Shown: positions 26,822 to 34,503 of the stretch, one piece after another | Numbering within the stretch: the stretch's first letter is position 1 | Layout of the letters: every line of letters begins with the position of its first letter | DNA from: DASRZM01 sp035686365 | GTDB lineage: Bacteria; Pseudomonadota; Gammaproteobacteria; Xanthomonadales; Xanthomonadaceae | Assembly (NCBI GenBank): GCA_035686365.1 | Contig: DASRZM010000094.1 | Span: 1 to 64,000 of the forward strand | Length of the DNA stretch: 64,000 nucleotides | Direction of reading: 5' to 3' | The notes under the pieces: generated by a model | The model's database searches: none | What the model saw: the letters and a program-made list of their open reading frames with translations, nothing else | Told to the model about the DNA's origin: nothing | Program-made: the position numbers and the translations under genes

Positions 26822-27000
26822 GGGCTTGGGGAGGTCCGGGCAGGTCCATGCCGGACTTGCCCGGACTGGCCGGGTCCGGCGGATGTCCGGACCCGGCGCC
26901 GCGGATCTGGCACTTGCTTGCCCGACCGCGGGCGCGCCATCCATGGCGCGCGAACCGCTGAACGTGTTCAGAGGGTTCCTGGACGTGTTCGGAGGTTCGC
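26822..27000 (-). repeat. Dispersed palindromic repeat, copy 3 (between prpB and prpC)
   Basis: Reverse orientation to copies 1 and 2. Contains GCGCGCCAT-CC-ATGGCGCGC (26932-26951, perfect) and CTGAAC-GT-GTTCAG (26958-26971), then a partial duplication of the outer unit up to 27000. The inner part forms two more stems: 26834-26847 with 26853-26866 (13 of 14 pairs) and 26870-26878 with 26888-26896 (9 perfect pairs). Fills nearly the whole 233-base prpB-prpC gap. Confidence 0.78.
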
Positions 27001-27048
27001 TTACGTTCCCGGCCCGGCCGGGCCGCGCAACATGCAGGAGGCATTCCC

Positions 27049-28200
27049 ATGAGCGAGACCACGGACAAGCCCAGGCCCAAGAAGTCGGTTGCGCTGTCGG
27101 GCACGCCCGCCGGCAACACCGCGCTGTGCACGGTGGGCCGCACCGGCAACGATCTGCACTACCGCGGCTTCGCGATCCAGGATCTTGCCGCCGGCGCCAC
27201 CTTCGAGGAGGTCGCGCACCTGCTGGTGCACGGCCGGTTGCCGAATACCGCCCAGCTGCAGGCCTATCGCCGCAAGCTCAGGCGACTGCGCGGCCTGCCG
27301 GCCGTGCTGGCCGAGGCGCTGGAGCTGGTGCCGGCATCGGCGCACCCGATGGACGTGATGCGCACCGGCTGCTCGGTGCTGGGCACGGTGCTGCCCGAGG
27401 GCGAGGGACAGCCGGCGCCGGATGCGCGCGACATCGCCGATCGCCTGATCGCCAGCTTCGGGTCGATGCTGCTGTACTGGTGGCACTTCACCCGCAATGG
27501 CCGCCGCATCGACACCGAGACCGACGACGAGACGGTGGCGGAGCATTTCCTGCACCTGTTGCATGGCGTGCCGCCCTCGCAGATGCATGCGCGCGCCCTG
27601 GACCGGTCGCTGATCCTGTATGCAGAACACGAATTCAATGCCAGCACCTTCGCCGCCCGTGTGGTGGCCGGCACCGGTTCGGACATGTATTCGGCGATCA
27701 CCGCCGCCATCGGCGCGCTGCGCGGCCCCAAGCACGGCGGTGCCAACGAAGTGGCCATGGACATCATCGCCCGGTACCCGGGCGCAGACGAGGCCGAGGC
27801 CGACATCCGCGAGCGGGTCGGGCGCAGGGAAATCATCATCGGCTTCGGACACCCGGTCTACACGAAGGGCGACCCGCGCAATCCGATCATCAAGGAGATC
27901 TCCCGCGCCCTGTGTGTCGAAGGCGGCAACCGGACGCTGTTCGATGTATCCGAGCGCATCGAATCGCTGTTGTGGGACATGAAGAAGATGTTCCCCAACC
28001 TGGACTGGTACTCGGCCTCGGCCTACCACATGATGGGCGTGCCCACGCCGATGTTCACGCCGCTGTTCGTGATCGCGCGCACCACCGGTTGGGCCGCCCA
28101 CGTGATCGAGCAGCGCCAGGACGGCAAGATCATCCGGCCCAGCGCCATCTACGTGGGTCCGGAGGACCGGGAGTTCGTGCCGATCGACCGGCGCGACTGA
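27049..28200 (+). CDS. prpC: 2-methylcitrate synthase
   Basis: 383 residues. Citrate-synthase fold with HEFNASTFAARVVAGTGSD, GALRGPKHGGANEVAM, GFGHPVYTKGDPRN (catalytic histidine) and a late arginine/aspartate set; the short length and FGHPVYT form are those of methylcitrate synthase rather than hexameric citrate synthase. It condenses propionyl-CoA with oxaloacetate. An AGGAGG precedes the ATG. It is 233 bases after prpB and convergent with a minus-strand gene, so prpD is not simply co-transcribed. Confidence 0.93.
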   Translation: MSETTDKPRPKKSVALSGTPAGNTALCTVGRTGNDLHYRGFAIQDLAAGATFEEVAHLLVHGRLPNTAQLQAYRRKLRRLRGLPAVLAEALELVPASAHPMDVMRTGCSVLGTVLPEGEGQPAPDARDIADRLIASFGSMLLYWWHFTRNGRRIDTETDDETVAEHFLHLLHGVPPSQMHARALDRSLILYAEHEFNASTFAARVVAGTGSDMYSAITAAIGALRGPKHGGANEVAMDIIARYPGADEAEADIRERVGRREIIIGFGHPVYTKGDPRNPIIKEISRALCVEGGNRTLFDVSERIESLLWDMKKMFPNLDWYSASAYHMMGVPTPMFTPLFVIARTTGWAAHVIEQRQDGKIIRPSAIYVGPEDREFVPIDRRD

Positions 28201-28239
28201 CCCGGCGCGGCAGCTGGCGGACGGCTCCGGCCGCGGGGA

Positions 28240-28650
28240 TCAGCCGGGCGCCGGTGAGGTTCGGCCCAGCAGGCCGCCCAGCGCCGCCATCGGCACGAAG
28301 CAGGCCAGGCCGACGATCGTGAACCACAACGGGTGCGGGATGAGCGCCACGGTCATTGCACCCAGCGCCAGTTCGATCACACCGACCACCACGGCGTGCC
28401 GGACCGGCGCGCGCCGGGCGATCCTTGCGGCGACGAAGCCGCCCAGGCATGTCCCCACGGCCCAGGCGATCAGCACCGAGACCAGCGCGCCGAACGGGAC
28501 CTGCTCCATCCATTCGGCCAGCCGTTCAGGATCTCCCGGGTCGATCCCCGCTGGCGGCTGGAACACGATGTGCGAAGCCGCTTCGAGCAGGAACACCGTC
28601 ACTCCGGCCGCGACGACGCCCGCCAGCACAGCCAAAATGCTGCGTCCCAT
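28240..28650 (-). CDS. Four-helix membrane protein of unknown function
   Basis: 136 residues from the ATG at 28650 (MGRSILAVLAGVVAAG). Four hydrophobic segments are visible (about residues 5-27, 52-75, 83-105, 108-130) separated by short loops; one loop is proline/aspartate rich (PPAGIDPGDPERLAEWMEQ). It resembles small proteins annotated as hypothetical inner-membrane proteins and no catalytic motif is seen. Lies 35 bases downstream of the cell-wall hydrolase gene on the same strand and may share its transcript. Confidence 0.65.
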   Translation of the reverse strand: MGRSILAVLAGVVAAGVTVFLLEAASHIVFQPPAGIDPGDPERLAEWMEQVPFGALVSVLIAWAVGTCLGGFVAARIARRAPVRHAVVVGVIELALGAMTVALIPHPLWFTIVGLACFVPMAALGGLLGRTSPAPG

Positions 28651-28685
28651 GGGTCCGGCTCCTGATTGTCCGGGTCCAGAGGGCC

Positions 28686-29120
28686 TCAGAGACGATAGAA
28701 GCTGTGGTCGCCGATGCGGGCCACGGGCGGGCCCGCGGCCCAGGTCGGGCTGGCGATGTCGTGGGCCACGAAATGGTCGGCGCCCGGCACCACCTGGCGC
28801 CGCTCGGGGAGCGGCCGGGACCATTCGCTGCGCGCCTCGAAGGCGACGTTCACCGCTCGATTCCAGGCCTTGAGGTTCCGGAACCGGAAGCCGGGGTGGA
28901 CCAGGGTCGGGGCGAACTGCCTGGGTGCGCGGACCACCGCGCACACGTCCTGGCCCCAGCGCCCGGTCTCGAGCCGGCGCAAGGCGACCTCGGCGACGGC
29001 ACGCTGGCCCAGTTCGGTCTGGTTGCGGGCCTCCAGGTACACCGTCGTGGCGAGGCACAGGTGGTCTGCGGTGGGCTGCGGCAGCACCTGCGTGAGCCAC
29101 AGTATCCAGGCCAGCTTCAT
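28686..29120 (-). CDS. Cell-wall hydrolase, SleB/CwlJ (Hydrolase_2) family
   Basis: 144 residues from the ATG at 29120 with AAGGAG upstream. A short hydrophobic leader (MKLAWILWLTQVLPQPTA) suggests export. The domain motif LATTVYLEARNQTELGQRAV carries the catalytic glutamate of the family, followed by VCAVVRAPRQFA and the histidines in GADHFVAHD. In spore formers these proteins are germination lytic transglycosylases; in proteobacteria they probably trim peptidoglycan. It is one of three minus-strand genes that separate prpC from prpD. Confidence 0.8.
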   Translation of the reverse strand: MKLAWILWLTQVLPQPTADHLCLATTVYLEARNQTELGQRAVAEVALRRLETGRWGQDVCAVVRAPRQFAPTLVHPGFRFRNLKAWNRAVNVAFEARSEWSRPLPERRQVVPGADHFVAHDIASPTWAAGPPVARIGDHSFYRL

Positions 29121-29677
29121 GGCGGTCTCCTTGGCACGTTGCGCTGGCGCACCGGTCTTCCCGGCCGGGGTCCCGGGGAAAGGGACCTCGGCCTGGCCGG
29201 AAGCGGGGGGCACGCCAGCCTGGCGGTTGCGGATACGCCCGACGCGTCATGGCGCCGGCCGCTTCATACAGTCGCGGGACAGTGGGAGTCCCGCGGTCGC
29301 CTGGCCGCCTGCTGGGGCCGGACGCGATTCGGAGCGCACGCTAAGCGCACAACCCCGAACCGGATGTGAACGCCCGGAACGGGCCGGGACGTGAAATCGC
29401 GCTGAAGGATACCGACTCGGATGGAGTTTGTCCATCCGAATCAGCGACATAGCATTTCCCGGCCCACGCCAGAGCCGCCCACGTGCGCCGTCCGGGCCGG
29501 TCGGGCCCAGGGCGGGGCCCGACATCGGTCCGGGCCGCAGCCGGGCCGTCTGCGCGCGTTCGCCGCCGCGAGTCCGGCACAGGTCCGGACTCGCTCACGG
29601 CGAATCAAGCGCTTGCGCGGGTGCTGCGCGGCGCCGCCGTCCATGGCCGGACCAGCAGGCGGTCTTGCAACAGCCTG
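29121..29677. other. 557-base gap with spaced hairpins, no gene seen
   Basis: No convincing coding frame. Three perfect inverted repeats occur about 145-150 bases apart: CGCGGGAC/GTCCCGCG (29273-29295), TCGGATGGA/TCCATCCGA (29417-29439) and GCGAGTCCGG/CCGGACTCGC (29568-29594). The last lies in a stretch whose complement loosely matches the dispersed repeat core (GGACCTGTGCCGG, and CCATGGACGGCG near 29645). It could be a decayed repeat copy plus 3'-end structures of the flanking minus-strand genes. Confidence 0.5.
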
Positions 29678-30667
29678 CTAGTGTGGAACCGGGAAGAAGC
29701 CGAGGTTGTTGGTGTCGGTCCCGAACCAGAATCCGTCCCGGCCGCGGTCGTAGCTCATGTGGCGGACGCTGCCGCCGCCGCTGGGGACCTCCACCTGCCA
29801 TCGGTATTCGCCGCTTTCCGGATCGAAGCCGACCAGGCGGTTGGGCGAGACCGAGGTCTCGAAGAACCAGATGCGCCCGGCCGTGTCCACGCCCATCGCG
29901 TAGGGGCCCGAGTCGCCCGAAGGGGCGCGCCACTCCCGAACCTGGCCGGTCGAGGGGTCGAGGCGGCCCAGGTAGCCGTCTGCATAGTCCACGAACCAGA
30001 TCCCGCCGTCGGTCCCCACGCCAATGCGCCGGGGCCGGGCGGATTCGCGTGGCAGCTCGATCGTTTCGACGCGATCGGCATCGACGACCGTGGCCAGCGC
30101 ATGGGTGCCCAGCAGCGCCACCCAGGGCCGGCCCGAGGCCTCGGCGACGATGCCGTAGGGCAGCGTGTTGGGCCGGGACAGCGGCAGGATCCGGAAAGCG
30201 TGTGTTTCGGTGTCGAAGTGACCGATGGCATTGCCCTGCTGCAGGGTGAACCACAGGTCGCCATCGTCGTCGAAGGCCAGCGTGTGCGGATCCTTGCGGA
30301 ACAGTTCGGGCTGTTCGGGGAGCGCAAAGGTCGCGAATTCGGCCGTCGCCGGGTCGTAACGGACCAGCGTTCCGTTGCCGTTGCCGGCAACCCAGGCGAT
30401 CCCGTCTGCGCCCACGACCACGGTGTGCGGGCGCGTACCCTGGGGCAGGGCGAAGCGCTCGAAGTGTTCGCTCCGGGGATCGAATACCGCCAGGTAGTTG
30501 CCGGTCTGGCCGACGAACCACACGCGGCCGTCGGGCGCCACGTAAGGATCACGCGGTCGGGTGTCGGGCCAGGGCACGGTGTGCTCGGTGATCTGCACGC
30601 CGTCGGCGCCGGCCACCTGGCCGGCCAGCAGCAGGGCCAGGATCGGGACGAACCAGTTGCAGGTCAT
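29678..30667 (-). CDS. Secreted virginiamycin-B-lyase-like beta-propeller protein
   Basis: 329 residues with a signal peptide (about MTCNWFVPILALLLAGQVAGA). Repeated blades of the form DGRVWFVGQTGNYLAVFDP, DGDLWFTLQQGNAIGHFD, DGGIWFVDYADGYLGRLDP and AGRIWFFETSVSPNRLVGFD point to a seven-bladed propeller of the Vgb/SMP-30/NHL type. True Vgb enzymes linearise streptogramin B; many relatives have no known substrate, and an exported enzyme is not the usual resistance setting. Divergent from prpD, 117 bases apart. Confidence 0.75.
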   Translation of the reverse strand: MTCNWFVPILALLLAGQVAGADGVQITEHTVPWPDTRPRDPYVAPDGRVWFVGQTGNYLAVFDPRSEHFERFALPQGTRPHTVVVGADGIAWVAGNGNGTLVRYDPATAEFATFALPEQPELFRKDPHTLAFDDDGDLWFTLQQGNAIGHFDTETHAFRILPLSRPNTLPYGIVAEASGRPWVALLGTHALATVVDADRVETIELPRESARPRRIGVGTDGGIWFVDYADGYLGRLDPSTGQVREWRAPSGDSGPYAMGVDTAGRIWFFETSVSPNRLVGFDPESGEYRWQVEVPSGGGSVRHMSYDRGRDGFWFGTDTNNLGFFPVPH

Positions 30668-30784
30668 CGGTGCTCTCCGCGGGGAGTCCGCCGGTCAGTA
30701 TGATCGAATGCCTGTCAAGGATCGGCGAGCGGTGGCCGATCTGGCAAAATCGGCGGCTGCCCTTATCCCCGCAGGTACCCCTCC

Positions 30785-32239
30785 ATGAGCCACACCGACA
30801 TGCGTTCGGCGCAGCGTCCGGACCCCGACCAGCCAATGGTCGAGGTCGCCGACTACGTCCTGGACTACCGGATCGATTCGGACGAGGCCTACCAGACGGC
30901 GCGCTACATGCTGCTGGACTCGCTCGGCTGCGCCATGCTGGCCATGAAGTTCCCCGAGTGCCTCCGGCACCTGGGCCCGCTGGTCCCCGGGGCCGGTCTG
31001 GTCGGCGGTTCCCGGGTGCCCGGCACCGCCTACGAGCTCGACCCGGTGCAGGCGGCCTACAACATCGGCGTACAGATCCGCTGGCTGGATTTCAACGACA
31101 CCTGGCTGGCGGCCGAATGGGGCCATCCCTCGGACAATCTGGGCACCATCCTGGCCGTCGCCGACTGGCTCGACCGCCGTGCCGAGCGGGACGGCAGCCC
31201 GGGCCTGAGCGTCCGCGACGTGCTCGGCTGGGCGATCAAGGCCCACGAGATCCAGGGCTGCTACGCGCTCAGGAACAGCTTCAACCGCGTCGGGCTGGAC
31301 CACGTGATCCTGGTGCGGCTGGCTTCCACCGCGGTCGCCACCGCGATGCTCGGCGGCGACCGCGAGCAGATCGTCAATGCGCTCTCGCACAGCTGGATCG
31401 ACAACGGCGCCCTGCGCACCTATCGCCACGCGCCGAACACCGGCCCGCGCAAGAGCTGGGCCGCAGGCGATGCCTGCCGGCGCGCGGTGACCCACGCGCT
31501 CAACGCGATCAAGGGCTGCGTTGGTTACCCCAGCGCGCTTTCGGCCCCGACCTGGGGGTTCTACGAGGTCGCCTTCAAGGGCCGCAGTTTCGAGTTCGAG
31601 CGCCCGTTTGGCAGCTACGTCATGGAGAACGTGCTGTTCAAGATCAGCTTCCCCGCCGAGTTCCACGCCCAGACTGCGGTGGAGTGCGCGATGCGCCTGC
31701 ACGGAGAAGTCGGGGACCGGATCGAGCGGATCGAGCGGATCGTGATCGAGACCCAGGAAGCCGGGGTCCGGATCATCGACAAGACCGGCCCACTGGCCAA
31801 CTACGCCGACCGCGACCACTGCATCCAGTACATGGTGGCCGTACCGTTGATCTTCGGCCGCCTGACTGCGGAGGACTATGGCGACCAGGTGGCGGCCGAT
31901 CCGCGCATCGACGCATTGCGCAGCCGCATGGAGGTGCGGGAGAACCCGGATTTCACCCGCGACTACTTCGATCCGGACAAGCGATCCATCGGCAATGCGG
32001 TGCAGGTCCACTTCGACGATGGCAGCAGCACCGCGCGCGTGGCGATCGATTACCCGATCGGCCACCGCAGGCGCCGCGCCGAGGGGATCCCGGTGCTGCT
32101 GGACAAGTTCCGCCGGGCGCTCGGCGGCCACCTGCCGCGGGAGCAGGTCGAGCGCATTGTGGCCGTGGCCGAGGACCCGGCCGCGCTCGACGCCCTGCCC
32201 GTCCGCGACCTGATGGCCCTGTTGACCATTGCGGAATGA
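30785..32239 (+). CDS. prpD: 2-methylcitrate dehydratase (MmgE/PrpD family)
   Basis: 484 residues, the PrpD length. Motifs include DSLGCAMLAMKFPECLRHLG, WLDFNDTWLAAEWGHPSDN, HEIQGCYALRNSFNRVGLDH and YDHPAGHRRRR-like DYPIGHRRRRAEG near the end. It dehydrates 2-methylcitrate to 2-methyl-cis-aconitate. Because PrpD is present, an AcnD/PrpF pair is not needed here, although the rehydration by an aconitase must come from elsewhere. Set apart from prpB-prpC by 2.6 kb of opposite-strand genes, so it needs its own promoter. Confidence 0.93.
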   Translation: MSHTDMRSAQRPDPDQPMVEVADYVLDYRIDSDEAYQTARYMLLDSLGCAMLAMKFPECLRHLGPLVPGAGLVGGSRVPGTAYELDPVQAAYNIGVQIRWLDFNDTWLAAEWGHPSDNLGTILAVADWLDRRAERDGSPGLSVRDVLGWAIKAHEIQGCYALRNSFNRVGLDHVILVRLASTAVATAMLGGDREQIVNALSHSWIDNGALRTYRHAPNTGPRKSWAAGDACRRAVTHALNAIKGCVGYPSALSAPTWGFYEVAFKGRSFEFERPFGSYVMENVLFKISFPAEFHAQTAVECAMRLHGEVGDRIERIERIVIETQEAGVRIIDKTGPLANYADRDHCIQYMVAVPLIFGRLTAEDYGDQVAADPRIDALRSRMEVRENPDFTRDYFDPDKRSIGNAVQVHFDDGSSTARVAIDYPIGHRRRRAEGIPVLLDKFRRALGGHLPREQVERIVAVAEDPAALDALPVRDLMALLTIAE

Positions 32240-32279
32240 TCCGCAAGTACATGATTTTAAATAATAAATACGGGAATCG

Positions 32280-32299
32280 CCGGGACCGGTCCCGGTTTT
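32280..32299 (+). terminator. Intrinsic terminator after prpD
   Basis: CCGGGA-CCGG-TCCCGG (32280-32295) followed by TTTT, 41 bases after the prpD stop. An unusually AT-rich tract (32250-32272, TTTTAAATAATAAATAC) lies just upstream. Confidence 0.7.
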
Positions 32300-32341
32300 G
32301 GGGTGGCCGGACGCAGGCTTCGGGGGGTTGTTACCAAATCG

Positions 32342-32370
32342 TTAACTTATCTTCACAAATGAGTTAGTAT
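32342..32370 (+). promoter_or_regulatory. Candidate sigma-70 promoter for the OmpA gene
   Basis: TTAACT (32342-32347, 4 of 6 matches) and TAGTAT (32365-32370, 4 of 6) are separated by exactly 17 bases in an AT-rich pocket. The expected start of transcription near 32377 would leave a leader of about 88 bases before the ATG at 32465. Confidence 0.5.
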
Positions 32371-32464
32371 TCTGGTACGTGATGGCATGCAGGACCGCGT
32401 ACCGTCACCGGCTTTACTTCGGGGAACCCCACACCGATTCCGATCGGACGACCAGGAGCTGACG

Positions 32465-33553
32465 ATGAAGAAGAACCTCCTCTGTTGCGCCATGCTCGGT
32501 GCCCTGGGCCTCGCCCAGGCTGCCGCGGCGCAAGAGTATTTCGACGACCGCTGGTACATGACGGCCACTGCCGGCCGCTTTGTCGCCGATGGCGATCGCC
32601 AGACGGACAACGCCTGGCATGGCGGCATCGGTTTCGGCTGGTGGTTGAATCCGAACTTCTCGATCGATATCGACACCACCTACACCAAGCCCTACCGCGA
32701 CGGTAATTCGCTGAACTGGAGCCTGTACGGGCTGGGCCTGACCGGTCGCTACCACTTCCGTCCGGAAGACCGCAACTGGTGGCCGTACTTCTACTTCGGC
32801 GCCGGCGCACTGCGTCACGAGGTGGAGTACTCCGACCCGTTCGGTGGCCGTCCGATCGAGAACGAGGGCACCAGCCTGTACGTGTCTGCCGGTGGCGGCC
32901 TGCAGGCCGACCTCGGCCGTTTCGGCGCCCGTGCCGAGATCGGTGCACGCCACGACTTCGATGACGACAACCTCGACAGCAACGGCTACACCGACTTCCT
33001 GTCCTCGGTCAGCCTGCTGGTCAAGTTCGGCCCCGAGCCGACCCGCCGGATCGAGCCGCAGGAGCCGGCGCGCGAGCCGGTCATCACCTGTGCCGACCTG
33101 GATGACGACGGCGACGGTGTGAACAACTGCGACGACCGCTGCCCCAACTCGCAGCCCGGCCAGGCCGTCGGCCCGGATGGTTGCCCGGTTCCGCTGACGA
33201 TCGACCTGCGTGGCGTGAACTTCGACTTCGACAAGTCGAACCTGCGTCCGGACGCGATCGCCACGCTGAACGAGGCGATCGAGGTGCTGAACCGGTATCC
33301 GGACCTGCGCGTGGAGGTGGCCGGCCATACCGATTCGATCGGTACCGACGCGTACAACCAGGGCCTGTCGGAGCGCCGCGCGCGCGCGGTATACGACTAC
33401 CTGGTCAACAACGGCATCAACTCCTCGCGGCTGATCGGACCGGTCGGCTACGGCGAGTCTCGCCCGATTGCGCCGAACACCAACCCGGACGGGTCGGACA
33501 ATCCGGAGGGCCGTGCCCAGAACCGCCGTACCGAGCTGAACGTCGAGAACTGA
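32465..33553 (+). CDS. OmpA-family outer membrane porin
   Basis: 362 residues from the ATG at 32465 with AGGAG upstream. Signal peptide of about 22 residues (MKKNLLCCAMLGALGLAQAA-AA). Residues 23-190 form an OmpA/OprF-like beta-barrel with alternating aromatic strands. Next comes a calcium-binding thrombospondin type-3-like linker, DLDDDGDGVNNCDDRCPNS, with two cysteines. The peptidoglycan-binding OmpA domain has VNFDFDKSNLRPDA, VAGHTDSIGTDAYNQGLS and ERRARAVYDYL. It anchors the outer membrane to the wall. Flanked by its own promoter candidate and a strong terminator, so it is monocistronic. Confidence 0.93.
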   Translation: MKKNLLCCAMLGALGLAQAAAAQEYFDDRWYMTATAGRFVADGDRQTDNAWHGGIGFGWWLNPNFSIDIDTTYTKPYRDGNSLNWSLYGLGLTGRYHFRPEDRNWWPYFYFGAGALRHEVEYSDPFGGRPIENEGTSLYVSAGGGLQADLGRFGARAEIGARHDFDDDNLDSNGYTDFLSSVSLLVKFGPEPTRRIEPQEPAREPVITCADLDDDGDGVNNCDDRCPNSQPGQAVGPDGCPVPLTIDLRGVNFDFDKSNLRPDAIATLNEAIEVLNRYPDLRVEVAGHTDSIGTDAYNQGLSERRARAVYDYLVNNGINSSRLIGPVGYGESRPIAPNTNPDGSDNPEGRAQNRRTELNVEN

Positions 33554-33576
33554 CGGGCCGGTCACGGTTTCACGCT

Positions 33577-33609
33577 GCGAAGCCCGGCATCTGCCGGGCT
33601 TCGCTTTTT
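33577..33609 (+). terminator. Strong intrinsic terminator after the OmpA gene
   Basis: A 13-base-pair stem (33577-33589 with 33592-33604, starting GCGAAGCCCGGCA) with a tight loop, followed by TTTTT (33605-33609), 24 bases after the stop codon. Confidence 0.92.
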
Positions 33610-33675
33610 CCGGCTTGTGGTCGCGCTGGCAGGCGCATAGACTCGGGCCGCAATGCGATCGGCACCGGAGTACCG

Positions 33676-34164
33676 ATGAACACGACCACGACGGCGGTGC
33701 TGGCGCTGGCGCTGATTGCCGGACAGGCTCATGCAAGCTGCAATGTCGACTCGGTGCGCCAGCCGTTGCCGGTGCGCGATGGAACGCTGGCGCCGTTGGC
33801 TCCGGGCCTGCACGGCGGGCCCGACGTGCTGGCCTTCGCAGGCGAGGCCCTGGCCCTGCCGCAGGGCGAGCTGCTGGCGCTGGACCAGGTGCTGCTGCGG
33901 CGCCGACTCTCCGACTGCGTGGTGGACGAGTATGCCGGTTACGTGCCACGTACCGAGTTCGACAACACGCCGTACCGCTTCAACATGGACCAGGGCAAGA
34001 ACTTCAGCGCCGAAGAGTTCGACGCCTGGATGAAGAAGCGCGGCATCCGGATCGCCAAAGGCCGGGCCGGGGCAACCCAGGCACCGACGACCCAGGCTCA
34101 ACCAGCCGGCGCGCAGCTGCCTGACGCGCAGGCTCCGGTACCGCCCGCCGAGGAGTCCCGGTAG
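33676..34164 (+). CDS. Secreted protein of unknown function
   Basis: 162 residues from the ATG at 33676, with GGAG upstream. A signal peptide (MNTTTTAVLALALIAGQAHA) is followed by a mature region starting SCNVDSV with two cysteines (about residues 22 and 77), then DNTPYRFNMDQGKNFSAEEF and a low-complexity alanine/glutamine/proline tail. It looks like a small periplasmic protein. No family is recognised. Stands alone after the OmpA terminator. Confidence 0.7.
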   Translation: MNTTTTAVLALALIAGQAHASCNVDSVRQPLPVRDGTLAPLAPGLHGGPDVLAFAGEALALPQGELLALDQVLLRRRLSDCVVDEYAGYVPRTEFDNTPYRFNMDQGKNFSAEEFDAWMKKRGIRIAKGRAGATQAPTTQAQPAGAQLPDAQAPVPPAEESR

Positions 34165-34227
34165 GGCTTCGCGCCGGATCCCGGTGCGGCTTCGGCGGCC
34201 GTGCGCGGCGGATCGATCGCCGGTGCT

Positions 34228-34503
34228 TCAGCGGGGCGCGAACCGATAGTGCCCGACCAGCCACTGGTCGCCGCCGCCATAGCCGAACAGCTCCGCGCAC
34301 GCCATCCAGAACATCCGCCAGCGTCGGTTCCATACCGCCGCCCCGGCGCCGTACACCTGCTCCATGATCGGAACGATGCTGCGTGAGTTCCGGTCATGGT
34401 TGGCCAGCCAGTCCGGGAGCCAGCCGCGCTCGGCCAGCGAGATCGGGCTCAGCGGAGCGGGCGCCGTCGCGGCGTCGAGGGTCACGGAACAGGCCTCGTT
34501 CAC
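34228..34503 (-). pseudogene. CFA-type fatty-acid methyltransferase, internally deleted remnant
   Basis: 91 codons from the GTG at 34503, whose GTGA overlaps the stop of the DUF1295 gene. The first third (PISLAERGWLPDWL) resembles the N-terminus of cyclopropane-fatty-acyl-phospholipid-synthase-like methyltransferases; the remainder (VPIMEQVYGAG, RRWRMFWMACAELFGY, QWLVGHYRF) resembles the extreme C-terminus of the same family. The SAM-binding and catalytic core, roughly 300 residues, is absent, yet the frame stays open. Most likely an in-frame internal deletion of a once full gene. A functional small protein is possible but not supported by any motif. Confidence 0.65.

Noticed and set aside
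29247..29525. A 92-codon minus-strand frame in the gap after the hydrolase
   Set aside because: Arginine/proline/serine-rich, no good ribosome binding site and it spans hairpins; looks like random GC-rich sequence.
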